A stretch of 64,000 bases of DNA from Proteus hauseri ATCC 700826 (GCF_001654965.1 NZ_LXEV01000014.1:1-64000), one strand, 5' to 3'; shown: positions 25,224-33,578, counted from the first letter of the stretch. A program made the numbers and translations. Notes: generated by a model from the sequence alone, not told the origin.

Positions 25224-25512
25224 ACCTAATATCAGCCTTGATGAAGTGAAGTTGCATTGCCGTATTGATGATGATTATGACGATGCCATATTAGCTATCT
25301 ATATTGATGCCGCATTAGAAGTGTGCCAACAACATATCGGTAAACGATTTGATGATGGATTGTCGTTCACTCCAGCGATCAAGGTGGGCTGTCTAATGTA
25401 TATCAGTTTGCTTTATGAGAACCGAGAGATGATAGGCAGTGATGGATTAAAAGAAGTTCCGCTGACTATTCATTCTCTGTGGTCAACCTATCGAGATGTG
25501 GGAGTGTACTAG
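25216..25512 (+). CDS. Head-tail connector (HK97 gp6-like)
   Basis: A 98-residue protein with the gp6-like connector pattern ISLDEVKLHCRIDDDYDDAILAIYIDAALEVCQQHIGK followed by MYISLLYENREM. In HK97, gp6 forms a ring attached to the portal. It overlaps the head closure gene by 8 bases and the HNH gene starts right after its stop. With the head closure protein it is the last structural gene; no tail gene follows. Confidence 0.9.
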   Translation: MTKPNISLDEVKLHCRIDDDYDDAILAIYIDAALEVCQQHIGKRFDDGLSFTPAIKVGCLMYISLLYENREMIGSDGLKEVPLTIHSLWSTYRDVGVY

Positions 25513-25959
25513 ATGCCATGGCAACCCCTAAAGCGTTGTAGTTATCAAGGCTGTAATAAGCGGGTGAAGTCTGGACGGTGTGAAGAACATAAACAAGAAG
25601 CCAGACGACAACAGGATAGCCAGCGAGGGACACGAACCGAACGAGGTTATAGCAATCAGTGGGGAAAGTACCGTTTACAGTATCTCAAGTTAAATCCGTT
25701 ATGTGTGCATTGCCTCAATAAAGGGATATATACCCCTGCAACCATTGTTGACCACATTATTCCTATTAACGGTGATAGTGACGTATTGTTTTGGGTGGAT
25801 TTTAACCATCAAGCGTTATGTCACAGTTGTCATAACACCAAAACCTTTAAGCATGATCCACTCACTAAGCAAAAGCGTAAAAATGGGGAGTATCGAGAGT
25901 TAGAGGCAAAAGCAACACGGAATAATGATTGGCGAGATGAGTATAACCGTAATGCGTGA
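25513..25959 (+). CDS. HNH endonuclease, packaging-associated
   Basis: A 148-residue HNH nuclease. Zinc cysteines C64, C67, C103 and C106 frame the motif VDHIIPINGD...NHQALCHSCHNTKT, with the metal histidine at 81. Three further cysteines (9, 14, 23) near the N-terminus suggest another zinc site. HNH proteins next to terS are known in HK97-like phages, where they work with the terminase in cutting cos DNA. Its 3' end overlaps a 55-codon frame and is followed by a probable cos region. Confidence 0.9.
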   Translation: MPWQPLKRCSYQGCNKRVKSGRCEEHKQEARRQQDSQRGTRTERGYSNQWGKYRLQYLKLNPLCVHCLNKGIYTPATIVDHIIPINGDSDVLFWVDFNHQALCHSCHNTKTFKHDPLTKQKRKNGEYRELEAKATRNNDWRDEYNRNA

Positions 25960-26104
25960 AAATGAAATAAATCAGTTGGTTAAAGGACTCTTAAAGCACA
26001 GTGAACCGTATAGACAACGACAATTAAAAACGCCTACAAAGCCCATTACAGGGCGCAATACTCAACGTGATAGGGAGCTAATGGAATGTTTCGGAAATCG
26101 TTAG
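25937..26104 (+). CDS. Small overlapping protein between HNH and TerS genes
   Basis: A 55-residue basic protein (MSITVMRENEINQLVKGLLKHSEPY...RNTQRDRELMECFGNR) starting inside the 3' end of the HNH gene in another frame and ending before the putative cos site. There is a GGCGAGATG context at its start. Its length, Lys/Arg content and operon position favour a real small gene, but I do not recognise it. Confidence 0.45.
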   Translation: MSITVMRENEINQLVKGLLKHSEPYRQRQLKTPTKPITGRNTQRDRELMECFGNR

Positions 26105-26150
26105 AGAAACATATAGAAAGGGTAGGGGTATCAAAAATGACAAACGGCCT

Positions 26151-26195
26151 CGTCTCAGGAACCGCCCCCCTCCTCGAATTTTTACGCACGGTAAT
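26151..26195. other. Putative cos packaging site
   Basis: The non-coding interval before terS holds CGTCTCAGGAACCGCCCCCC followed by an AT-rich tract. A C-rich block of this kind is out of place in AT-rich DNA and lies where cos-type phages with HNH plus P27-type TerS have their cohesive-end site. The exact cut site cannot be read from sequence alone. Confidence 0.4.
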
Positions 26196-26232
26196 TTTTT
26201 TGAAAATAATTTACTAGGAAACAGAAATAGTT

Positions 26233-26586
26233 ATGGCAAGAGCACCTAAACCCCCCGTTTATCTTAATGAGATAGCAACGAAAGAGTGGAAAACAAAAGC
26301 CAAAATATTGGCAGAACGTGACGATCTGACGTTAGCCGATTGGAACAATTTAGAATTGTATTGCGTCAATTATGCGATGTACCGTAAAGCGGTTGAAGAC
26401 TTAGATAATCGAGGGTTTAGCATTATCAATAGTCAAGGCAGTGAGAGCCGTAATCCCTCATTGAGTGCCAAGGCTGATGCTGAAAAAATCATGATTAAAA
26501 TGTCTTCCTTACTGGGGTTCGATCCCGTTTCTCGTCGTAAAAATCCAATTGAAACCGAGGAAGAGGACGAATTAGATCGCCTATGA
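26233..26586 (+). CDS. Terminase small subunit (P27 family)
   Basis: A 117-residue TerS that recognises the packaging site and recruits the large subunit. The pattern RAPKPPVYLNEIATKEWKTKAKIL...DWNNLELYCVNYAMYRKAVEDL...NPSLSAKADAEKIMIKMSSLLGFDP is the P27 family signature. The upstream AGGAAACAG serves as ribosome binding site, and its stop overlaps terL. It is specific to the island's own pac/cos site, so it should direct packaging of island DNA into island heads. Confidence 0.9.
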   Translation: MARAPKPPVYLNEIATKEWKTKAKILAERDDLTLADWNNLELYCVNYAMYRKAVEDLDNRGFSIINSQGSESRNPSLSAKADAEKIMIKMSSLLGFDPVSRRKNPIETEEEDELDRL

Positions 26587-28244
26587 ACGCATGGGAGCAG
26601 TACGCAAGCGATATTAAAACAGGTAAAATCCCTGCCTGTCAGCGGTTAAAGCAAGCCGTTGAACGTTACTATAATGACTTAAATAATCCGCTTTATACCT
26701 TTGATAATGAGGTCGTAGAGCGTTTTATCGGGTTCTCCCGTGTTTGCCCGCATGTTAAAGGGCACTTGCGAGGTAAGCCGATAGAGCTTGAACCGTGGCA
26801 ACAATTTGCCTTTGCGAATCTCCTTGGTTTCAAGATGATCTCAACGGGGCGAAGAAAATACCGCAGTGCTTATATTCAGGTTCCCCGCAAAAATGCAAAA
26901 TCCACCGTTGCAGCAATACTGGCTAATTGGTTCTTGGTGATGGAAAACGGGCAGCAAGATATTTATACCGCTGCAGTGAGCCGAGATCAGGCGCGTATTG
27001 TCTTTGATGATGCCCGTCAAATGTGTGTGCTGTCTAAACCGCTTAAAAAACGGGTAGCCATACAACAACATAAAGTGATTAATCCGAAACGTAATAGCTT
27101 ATTGAAACCTCTTGCCGCTAAAGCCGCCACGATTGAGGGAACCAATCCCAGTTTAGCCATTGTTGATGAATATCACTTACACCCTGATAATGCGGTTTAT
27201 TCTGCTCTTGAGTTAGGGATGGGGGCGCGTCCTGAAGGGATTTTATTTGCGATCACAACGTCAGGGAGCAATGTCATTTCAGCCTGTAAACAACATTATG
27301 ATTATTGTTGTCAAATCCTCGCCGGTGAAGAACAAAATGAATCGTTATTTGCTTTGATTTATGAACTTGATGACGAAAAAGAAATTGACGATGAAAGGCT
27401 GTGGATAAAGGCAAATCCCAATCTTAATGTGTCGGTTGATGGTGATGCTTTGTATGACACGATACAAAAGGCGCGAGGTATTCCCTCACAATGGACAGAA
27501 ATGTTAACCAAACGCTTTAATATCTGGTGTCAGGGGGAAACGCCTTGGATGGGTGAGGGCGCATGGTTAGCGTGTAAAATGGACTATACCGAAATAGACC
27601 TTAAAGGCTTAGCGTGTTATGCGGGAATGGATTTATCTTCTACGGGGGATATTACCAGTGTCTGCTATACCTTTCCTGTTGATAATGAATTGTTGTTATT
27701 GACTCGCCACTATATTCCCGAAGCGCAGTTACAGAACCCCGCCAATAAGAACAGGGCTATTTACCGTCAATGGGTTAAGTCAGGTTGGCTTCGTACCACT
27801 CCTGGTGATTGTATTGATTATGATCGCATTCGTGATGATGTGCTTAGAGACAGCCAACAATTTAATATCAAATTGACAGGTTTTGATACATGGAACGCTA
27901 CCCACTTAAGAACTCAGCTACAAGGTGCGGGGTTAGATGTTGAGCCATTCCCTCAAACTTACATGAAGTTTAGCCCTGTGGCGAAATCAGCCGAGGTATT
28001 TGTTAATCGTAAAATCATTCGTCACAATGGCGATCCGGTGCTTGCGTGGGCGATGGCTAATGTCGTCATGGAAACGGACGCAAACGCGAATATCAAGCCC
28101 AATAAAAAGAAATCAGCCAACAAGATTGACCCTGCTATTGCTTTCCTTATGAGCTTTGGTACATGGCAAATTGAGCATGAAGACTTTGCTTTCAACTTAA
28201 CGGGGGAGCAAAAAGAACGTTTAGCCTCATTTGATGGGGTGTAG
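26583..28244 (+). CDS. Terminase large subunit (HK97-like, Terminase_1)
   Basis: A 553-residue packaging motor and nuclease. The N-terminal ATPase has the variant Walker A QVPRKNAKST at 99-108 and Walker B LAIVDEYH at 191-198, then TSGSN (motif III). The nuclease domain starts near CYAGMDLSSTGDITSV (about 340) with its first acidic metal ligand; GFDTWNATHL and the C-terminal DPAIAFLMSF complete it. It overlaps terS by 4 bases and is the last gene of the head operon. Full length indicates a working motor. Confidence 0.93.
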   Translation: MNAWEQYASDIKTGKIPACQRLKQAVERYYNDLNNPLYTFDNEVVERFIGFSRVCPHVKGHLRGKPIELEPWQQFAFANLLGFKMISTGRRKYRSAYIQVPRKNAKSTVAAILANWFLVMENGQQDIYTAAVSRDQARIVFDDARQMCVLSKPLKKRVAIQQHKVINPKRNSLLKPLAAKAATIEGTNPSLAIVDEYHLHPDNAVYSALELGMGARPEGILFAITTSGSNVISACKQHYDYCCQILAGEEQNESLFALIYELDDEKEIDDERLWIKANPNLNVSVDGDALYDTIQKARGIPSQWTEMLTKRFNIWCQGETPWMGEGAWLACKMDYTEIDLKGLACYAGMDLSSTGDITSVCYTFPVDNELLLLTRHYIPEAQLQNPANKNRAIYRQWVKSGWLRTTPGDCIDYDRIRDDVLRDSQQFNIKLTGFDTWNATHLRTQLQGAGLDVEPFPQTYMKFSPVAKSAEVFVNRKIIRHNGDPVLAWAMANVVMETDANANIKPNKKKSANKIDPAIAFLMSFGTWQIEHEDFAFNLTGEQKERLASFDGV

Positions 28245-28544
28245 CTGACTTATTGTTAGTTGCAAATTTTCGTTATCAACCATGGTGGAAATCACCACAG
28301 TATAGGTATGGTGGAAATCGCAATACCTTTACAGTCACACCACAGCTTAAATCTGAGCCAAAGCATTTATTAGTGCTTTGGTCTTCCAGAGGACAAAATT
28401 GTCCCCGAGTTATTGAGAAAAACATATTTGTGAAATTATCAATAGGTTAGAACGTTAAACACACTCACCTCGAATAGGACGCCTTAATATCAAGGAGTCG
28501 CCCACCTAGTGTAAATCGCCAAATGAGTAAATTATCAGCAAAAA
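28245..28544. other. Non-coding stretch after terL with direct repeats
   Basis: About 300 bases between terL and the right iteron cluster. ATGGTGGAAATC occurs twice (28282-28293 and 28308-28319). CCAAAGCA/TGCTTTGG (28358-28382) forms a hairpin that may end the head operon. GGACAAAATTGTCC nearby is a palindrome. A 65-codon frame in this region looks accidental. Confidence 0.4.
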
Positions 28545-28636
28545 GGTGCACAGTATGAACAGTTGGTGCACACCGTGTTCACCCTAATTTATTATTTAAT
28601 ATCAATGGATTAAGTTAATGGTGCATAGGGTGCACA
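28545..28636. repeat. Second iteron cluster, putative crr-like replication element
   Basis: GGTGCACA (28545), GGTGCACA (28565), TGTTCACC (28576), GGTGCATA (28620) and GGTGCACA (28629), plus a degenerate copy at 28553. These match the cluster after the primase at 20547-20649. P4 needs two separate iteron regions, ori and crr, for alpha-driven replication. Here the second region is 8 kb away, at the other end of the head operon. Confidence 0.72.
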
Positions 28637-28886
28637 GTTGAGGGCTTCAAAAAGATTTATAGGGGGGTAGTGAATAAATTACAGGATAATAGAGTTTTGC
28701 TGTATATAATTTAAGCTACTAAAATTTTGTAGTTTACCTATCTTTCCCTCTTCACATTAAGTAATCAGTTTGGCGAAACAGGTATCACCATTTTGATCAT
28801 GCCTTTGGCATAACATAGTAGAAAGCTAACAATCACCGTGTTTGTATCTACCTTATCGCTTGTTTATATAACTGTTCAGATATCTA

Positions 28887-28907
28887 TGTATAAATATATG
28901 TATAAAC
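28887..28907. promoter_or_regulatory. Putative integrase arm-binding repeats, right end
   Basis: TGTATAAAT (28887-28895) and TGTATAAAC (28899-28907), 12 bp apart, mirror the pair at 13183-13203 inside the left end. Same sequence, spacing and direction at both ends suggests integrase arm sites. Confidence 0.55.
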
Positions 28908-28914
28908 AATAACA

Positions 28915-28949
28915 AAAAAGCCCTTAACAAATAATGAAAAGGGCTTTTT
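28915..28949. terminator. Island-borne terminator adjacent to fis
   Basis: AAAAAGCCCTT (28915-28925) and AAGGGCTTTTT (28939-28949) form a perfect 11-bp stem with a 13-base loop, 26 bases beyond the fis stop. It replaces the native fis terminator displaced by integration and insulates the island from fis transcription. Confidence 0.8.
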
Positions 28950-28974
28950 AATTCAATGTGTTATACGACTTCTA

Positions 28975-29271
28975 TTAATTCATGCCGTATTTTTTCAGTT
29001 TCTTACGCAGTGTGCCGCGGTTAATGCCCATCATTTGCGCTGCACGTGTTTGGTTGCCACGGGTGTACTGCATTACCATGTCCAACAAAGGCTGTTCAAC
29101 TTCAGCCAATACTAGCTCATAAAGGTCATTAACATCTTGACCGTTTAATTGAGCAAAATAGTTTTTCAGTGCTTGCTTAACGGAGTCACGTAAAGGTTTT
29201 TGGGTCACCTGATCTTGTGAATTTACGGTGGCAACGGTTAGTACGTCTGAATTTACGCGTTGTTCGAACAT
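28975..29271 (-). CDS. fis: Fis, nucleoid-associated DNA-bending protein
   Basis: A 98-residue homodimeric DNA-bending protein that activates rRNA promoters and shapes the nucleoid. The sequence is nearly identical to E. coli Fis, with the C-terminal helix-turn-helix [24 protein letters not shown]. It follows dusB by 20 bases and shares its promoter. The last five codons overlap the right attachment core: the final AAT and the TAA stop come from the island, so Fis is unchanged in sequence by the insertion. Confidence 0.97.
   Translation of the reverse strand: MFEQRVNSDVLTVATVNSQDQVTQKPLRDSVKQALKNYFAQLNGQDVNDLYELVLAEVEQPLLDMVMQYTRGNQTRAAQMMGINRGTLRKKLKKYGMN
28979..28994. other. attR core within the 3' end of fis
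   Basis: TTCATGCCGTATTTTT, the second copy of the left core. On the minus strand it covers Fis codons Lys-Tyr-Gly-Met and two bases of Asn. This is the bacterial target site of the integrase. Confidence 0.88.
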
Positions 29272-29291
29272 AGTTCTGTCAGCTCTTTTAT

Positions 29292-30263
29292 TTATTTACG
29301 CAAAAAATTTTCGAAATATGCTTCCAACGCCTCCAGCTGTTCGCTGGCATCCTCTATGGCGTTGAAGGAGCGCCGAAACTGATCATCAGGGGCATGTTCC
29401 TTGAGATACCAAGAGACATGCTTGCGAGCAATGCGAGTTCCTTTGCCTTGACCGTAAAAGTCGTGCAACTCACGCACGTGCATTTGCATTATTTGCTGTA
29501 CCTCTGCAATCGGCATTGGTGGCAGCAGTTCACCTGTGTCCAGATAGTGCTGGATTTCCCGAAAGATCCAGGGTCTTCCCTGAGCAGCGCGACCGATCAT
29601 TAAAGCATCGGCTCCAGTGTAGTCGAGCACTGCTCTGGCTTTTAGCGGGTCAGTTATGTCTCCATTCGCAATAATGGGAATAGAAACACTCTGCTTAACT
29701 GTCCGAATACTGTCATATTCGGCTTCTCCTTTGAACAAACACTCGCGTGTACGTCCATGAATAGTGAGAGCCTGAATACCACAACGTTCAGCCAATCTGG
29801 CAATCTCTACACAGTTACGTTCATCAGGTGACCAGCCAGTACGGATCTTCAGAGTAACAGGTACATCAACCGCGTTAACCACAGCAGAGAGGATCTCTGC
29901 GACAAGGTCGGGATAACGAAGCAATGCTGAACCCGCCAGCTTTTTATTCACCTTTTTTGCCGGACAACCCATATTTATGTCGATAATCTGAGCGCCACTT
30001 TCTGCGTTTATTTTCGCAGCAGCAGCCATATCGGCAGGGTCACTTCCAGCAATCTGTACGGAGCGGATCCCCAATTCATCGCTATGTACCATTCGCAACC
30101 GAGACTTGTCTGTCTTCCAAACCTGAGGATTAGAAGAAAGCATTTCAGAAACTGTCATACCCGCACCCATGTCATAGCAAAGTGACCGAAAAGGTCGGTC
30201 TGTAACGCCAGCCATTGGAGCTGCGATAAGGCAATTTTTTAACTGATACTGTCCGATTCGCAT
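29292..30263 (-). CDS. dusB: DusB, tRNA-dihydrouridine synthase B
   Basis: A flavoenzyme that reduces U17 of tRNA to dihydrouridine. The sequence follows E. coli DusB closely: [12 protein letters not shown], the catalytic Cys in [20 protein letters not shown] (about 100), [15 protein letters not shown] and [19 protein letters not shown] start at [10 protein letters not shown] (30263), the E. coli start, rather than an upstream ATG. First gene of the dusB-fis operon. Confidence 0.95.
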   Translation of the reverse strand: MRIGQYQLKNCLIAAPMAGVTDRPFRSLCYDMGAGMTVSEMLSSNPQVWKTDKSRLRMVHSDELGIRSVQIAGSDPADMAAAAKINAESGAQIIDINMGCPAKKVNKKLAGSALLRYPDLVAEILSAVVNAVDVPVTLKIRTGWSPDERNCVEIARLAERCGIQALTIHGRTRECLFKGEAEYDSIRTVKQSVSIPIIANGDITDPLKARAVLDYTGADALMIGRAAQGRPWIFREIQHYLDTGELLPPMPIAEVQQIMQMHVRELHDFYGQGKGTRIARKHVSWYLKEHAPDDQFRRSFNAIEDASEQLEALEAYFENFLRK

Positions 30264-30302
30264 AGATGAAAAGAGGGCCAAACTGTGACTGCAAGGGCGC
30301 GT

Positions 30303-30331
30303 ATATTACGCATTTTTTATCAGATATGAAA
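30303..30331 (-). promoter_or_regulatory. dusB-fis promoter with GC-rich discriminator
   Basis: On the minus strand TTTCAT (30331-30326), 17 bases, TAATAT (30308-30303), followed by ACGCGCCC. A weak -35, good -10 and GC-rich discriminator are the features of the stringently controlled fis promoter of E. coli. Position is by eye. Confidence 0.5.
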
Positions 30332-30584
30332 GGACAAAGTTTAACCAAATCGTGAAAAAAAGTTACTTTTTTACACTTGATTTTTTTTGATTATATTATT
30401 TAGTCAATAAAAACATGTGGTTATAAATATTTTTTATTTTGAAAATTGATAGTACAGAATTGATAAACACTCTTAACAAAGTGAAGTTTATCAGACAAAA
30501 ATGAGATTAATGTCTGATAAACAATAATTAAGTGAAATTTTAACCTAATGAGATTATCTCGATTTGGTTAATATTTGCACAGTG
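30332..30584. other. AT-rich interval between prmA and the dusB promoter
   Basis: About 250 bases without a gene. It contains A/T tracts near 30350-30440 that could act as an upstream activating region for the fis promoter. A hairpin-like TGTCTGATAAAC/GTTTATCAGACA (30484-30522) follows prmA and may terminate it. Confidence 0.45.
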
Positions 30585-31466
30585 TTATTTTTTCACGCCG
30601 GTAATACGACACCATTCTTCTTTTTCAGCAACAGGATCTAGAGTAAATAATCCTTCATAAGCAGCACTCACTCCTTCTGCTTGGGTTGCTAATACGCCAG
30701 AAAGACCAAGATGGCCACCTTGACGAGGAAGAGTGCTAATCACAGGCGCAAGTTCACGTAGTGGGCCGGCTAGAATATTAGCGACAACAACATCAGCAGA
30801 AAGATTTTCTGGTTGATCTTTGGCAAGATATAACGTCAGAGCATCAGAAACACCGTTACGCTGAGCATTATCTCGGCTAGCTTGAATAGCTTGCGGGTCG
30901 ATATCAATGCCTATCGCTTTTGCTGCACCCAGTTTAAGTGCCGCAATAGCTAAGATACCGGAGCCACAACCAAAGTCGATAACCGTTTTGCCTGCTAAAT
31001 CTAAACCATCAAGCCATTGTAAACATAAAGAGGTTGTTGGGTGGGTTCCTGTACCAAAAGCAAGACCGGGGTCTAGCATAACGTTGACGGCGTTAGGATC
31101 GGGCACTTCACGCCAGCTAGGGCAAATCCATAAGCGCTCGCCAAAACGCATCGGGTGGAAATTATCCATCCATTCGCGTTCCCAATCTTTATCTTCGATC
31201 TGTTCGATTTTATGAATAAAATGCTGACCAAATAGCGGGTTGTTCTCCAGCATGGCAACGATAATCTTCATATCGGTTTCAGCATCATATAAACCAACAA
31301 CATCGGTATCACCCCAAAGACGAGTTTCACCCGGCAGAGGTTCAAAAATAGGCGTGTCGTGGCTATCTTGAAAAGTGACTGATACAGCACCACTTTCGAC
31401 AAGTTCATCACCAATCGCTTCTGCATTCGCCGCAGTTGCATTAAGTCTTAATTGTATCCAAGGCAT
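30585..31466 (-). CDS. prmA: PrmA, ribosomal protein L11 methyltransferase
   Basis: Trimethylates lysines and the N-terminus of ribosomal protein L11 with S-adenosylmethionine. The 293-residue protein has the N-terminal L11-binding domain ([34 protein letters not shown]), the linker [18 protein letters not shown] and the SAM motif [20 protein letters not shown] near 165, then [10 protein letters not shown]. It follows panF by 26 bases, as in E. coli. Confidence 0.95.
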   Translation of the reverse strand: MPWIQLRLNATAANAEAIGDELVESGAVSVTFQDSHDTPIFEPLPGETRLWGDTDVVGLYDAETDMKIIVAMLENNPLFGQHFIHKIEQIEDKDWEREWMDNFHPMRFGERLWICPSWREVPDPNAVNVMLDPGLAFGTGTHPTTSLCLQWLDGLDLAGKTVIDFGCGSGILAIAALKLGAAKAIGIDIDPQAIQASRDNAQRNGVSDALTLYLAKDQPENLSADVVVANILAGPLRELAPVISTLPRQGGHLGLSGVLATQAEGVSAAYEGLFTLDPVAEKEEWCRITGVKK

Positions 31467-31492
31467 ATTAATCTATCTCTTTAAAAACGGGT

Positions 31493-32944
31493 TCACTGTA
31501 ATGGAACGGATTGCGCTAAAGTATGCTCTCCGAACCGATTAGCCACAAGAAATGCCGCTAAACTCAGTAATAGTGAAGGAACAATAGGGTGAAAATCAGC
31601 AATTTGAATATTGAATGTCGCCAAGGTTGCATAAAGCGTTGCCCCGGTGATCATCGCAGCTATCGCACCATAGCGATTGGCTTTATTCCAGTAAAGGCCG
31701 AGCACTAATGGCCATAAGAAAACCGCTTGTAATCCGCCAAATGCCAGCAAGTTCAGCCAAATGATCATTGACGGTGGGTTCCACGCTGCAAAGAGCAAAA
31801 GTACACCTAAAATCAAGGTTGAAAGGCTCGATAAGCGTGAAATGCGTTTCTCATTAGTTATGGCGTGAGGCGCAAAATTTAAATAGAGATCTTTGACCAA
31901 CGTCGCTGATGATTGTAACAATTGCGCGTTAATGGTCGACATTATCGCCGCCATTGGTGCGGCTAAGAAAATACCTGCGGCAAAAGGCGGTAATACATCA
32001 ACCATTAGTGTGGGTATTACTTGGTCAGGTACCGTTAAATCAGGAATGATGGCACGACCTAATGCGCCAGCAAAGTGCATACCAAACATCAGTAATGACA
32101 TCACAATAGTGCCAATAATAATGCCTTTGTGCATTGCTTTGCTGTCTTTATACGAGATACAACGTACTGCCGTATGGGGTAATCCAATCACCCCAAAACA
32201 GACTAACACCCAAAATGATGCCATGAATGGCCCACTTAAAATGCCATCAGCGCCCTGTGGCGATGTTAATGCGGGGTCGATAGCATTGAGTTTTTGTATT
32301 GCGATATCTAAGCCACCAATTTTATAAATGATAGCAAACAGTAAAATAAAGGTACCTAGCAGCATTACAAGACCTTGTAATGCATCATTTAATACACTCG
32401 CGCGAAATCCACCTATTGCCGTATACAGCGCGATAGAGATACCAAATATTAATAAGCCAAACTCATAGGGAATGCCTGCGGCGGTTTCTAATAGTCGAGC
32501 ACCACCAATAAACTGCACAGTCATGGCACCAATAAAAGCGACTAATAAACTTAAACTGGCAAACCAAACTAAAAAACGGCTCTGATAGCGTGCATATAGC
32601 ATATCGTTAAGTGTTACCGCATTATAACGACGCGCTAAGATGGCGAATTTTTTCCCTAATACGCCCAAAGAAAGCCAAATTGCAGGTAGCTGGATCATAG
32701 AAAGCAGCACCCAACCAATGCCGTATTTATAAGCAGCGCCAGGGCCACCAATAAAGGAGCTTGCACTGACATAAGTTGCAGTGATAGTCATGGCTAAAAC
32801 AAAGCCGCCCATCGAACGATTACCAAGGAAGTATTCGTTAAGAAATTCTCCTTTCTCACGTTTACGGTAGGCGTAAGCCGACAACAGAAAGACCAATAGT
32901 AGATAACCAATCAGCGGTACAATAACTTCAGTTTGCATCGTCAT
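31493..32944 (-). CDS. panF: PanF, sodium/pantothenate symporter
   Basis: An inner-membrane transporter of the SSS family that takes up pantothenate with Na+. It aligns across its length with E. coli PanF, for example EYFLGNRSMGGFVLAMTITATYVSASSFIGGPGAAYKYG and RCISYKDSKAMHKGIIIGTIV. Three in-frame ATGs lie at 32950, 32944 and 32938; TAGGAG sits best for 32944. All overlap the end of yhdT, so the two genes are coupled. Confidence 0.93.
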   Translation of the reverse strand: MTMQTEVIVPLIGYLLLVFLLSAYAYRKREKGEFLNEYFLGNRSMGGFVLAMTITATYVSASSFIGGPGAAYKYGIGWVLLSMIQLPAIWLSLGVLGKKFAILARRYNAVTLNDMLYARYQSRFLVWFASLSLLVAFIGAMTVQFIGGARLLETAAGIPYEFGLLIFGISIALYTAIGGFRASVLNDALQGLVMLLGTFILLFAIIYKIGGLDIAIQKLNAIDPALTSPQGADGILSGPFMASFWVLVCFGVIGLPHTAVRCISYKDSKAMHKGIIIGTIVMSLLMFGMHFAGALGRAIIPDLTVPDQVIPTLMVDVLPPFAAGIFLAAPMAAIMSTINAQLLQSSATLVKDLYLNFAPHAITNEKRISRLSSLSTLILGVLLLFAAWNPPSMIIWLNLLAFGGLQAVFLWPLVLGLYWNKANRYGAIAAMITGATLYATLATFNIQIADFHPIVPSLLLSLAAFLVANRFGEHTLAQSVPLQ

Positions 32945-33176
32945 GCTCATCTCCTAGCGGCATATCTTTGAAGAAATAACGAACCATTAGATAGCACAAC
33001 AGAAAAAACAAAATAGGTAAAAATAAGCATGAAAGCTCGAACCAAAGCGGTAAACCAATAATGCCTAGTGTGTTATCAGGTAAATAGGCGGTCATTAACC
33101 AACCCAATAAATACATAAAAGTTAAAATTAGGGCCAAAAGGGCTTCTTTGTGGGCCTGAACAAAACGCTTGTCCAT
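32928..33176 (-). CDS. yhdT: YhdT family small membrane protein
   Basis: An 82-residue protein with two membrane helices, always found upstream of panF and likely an accessory subunit. MDKRFVQAHKEALLALILTFMYLLGWL matches E. coli YhdT; the start at 33176 is preceded by GGGAG. It overlaps panF. In E. coli it follows accC directly; here a four-kilobase insertion of amino-acid genes separates them, so yhdT-panF-prmA must have its own promoter. Confidence 0.88.
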   Translation of the reverse strand: MDKRFVQAHKEALLALILTFMYLLGWLMTAYLPDNTLGIIGLPLWFELSCLFLPILFFLLCYLMVRYFFKDMPLGDEHDDAN

Positions 33177-33431
33177 CTGTTCTCCCAATCTTAATAGGGT
33201 TAAAACGAATGGGAGGATTGTACGGGAAAGTGAATAGTGATTCAGTGAAAATTAGTCATAAACTAAGCGGTTAGATTAAAGTATTTATTATCTAATTGTT
33301 TTTTAACAGTTATATAGAGTTGCTTTGAAGCAGATATCGCGTTCATTATCAATGATTATTAGATTAAAGATGTTTTTTTAATCAAAATAATAAAGAAATA
33401 TTTTTCTATGATTTTATGAGTAATAAAAAAC

Positions 33432-33477
33432 AAAAAGAGTACGATTTCAATAGATTAATTATCATCGTACTCTTTTT
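33432..33477. terminator. Strong terminator downstream of the aminotransferase gene
   Basis: AAAAAGAGTACGAT (33432-33445) and ATCGTACTCTTTTT (33464-33477) form a perfect 14-bp stem with T/A runs on both strands. It ends the leftward permease-aminotransferase transcript and separates it from yhdT. Confidence 0.8.
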
Positions 33478-33508
33478 AATATAACTCATCTCTATAAAAT
33501 GAAAGTAT

Positions 33509-33556
33509 TCCCTTTATCCCTTTATCCCTTTATCCCTTTATCCCTTTATCCCTTTA
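33509..33556. repeat. Tandem repeat, six copies of TCCCTTTA
   Basis: Six perfect head-to-tail copies of an 8-bp unit between the aminotransferase stop and its terminator. Units of this kind change copy number by slippage. It is transcribed as 3' UTR of the aminotransferase gene; no coding frame crosses it. Confidence 0.9.
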
Positions 33557-33578
33557 AAACAAAGGTAACTTTAAAAAA

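Larger units (their letters stand above)
13042..28994. mobile_element. Integrated capsid-forming PICI-like satellite (about 15.9 kb) in the 3' end of fis
   Basis: The element is bounded by the 16-bp direct repeat TTCATGCCGTATTTTT (13042-13057 and 28979-28994); the right copy is the 3' end of fis. In order it holds: tyrosine integrase, unknown gene, AlpA, BRO-N protein, divergent ribbon-helix-helix regulator, Icd-like protein, three small genes, P4-alpha-like primase/helicase, two unrecognised genes, HK97-type major capsid, prohead protease, portal, head closure, connector, HNH nuclease, TerS and TerL. There are no tail, lysis or late-activator genes. Capsid-forming phage-inducible chromosomal islands are known to have this content and order: they make and fill their own small heads and take tails from a helper phage. 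The assignment is by gene content and is strong; mobility is inferred. Confidence 0.85.

Noticed and set aside
28253-28450. A 65-codon frame after terL
   Set aside because: It has no clear ribosome binding site, contains direct repeats and hairpins, and its product resembles nothing I know; treated as non-coding.
20547-28636. A CRISPR array suggested by GTGCAC repeats
   Set aside because: Repeats are 8 bp, irregularly spaced and in both directions, without spacers of constant length and without cas genes.
13042-28994. An ordinary or degraded HK97-type prophage
   Set aside because: Head and packaging genes are all intact, but there is no trace of tail, tape measure, lysis or late regulator genes, and replication and integration are of P4/PICI type. 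A satellite explains this better than loss of exactly the tail genes.
33509-33556. A CRISPR or coding repeat at the TCCCTTTA array
   Set aside because: It is head-to-tail with no spacers, and no gene frame crosses it.
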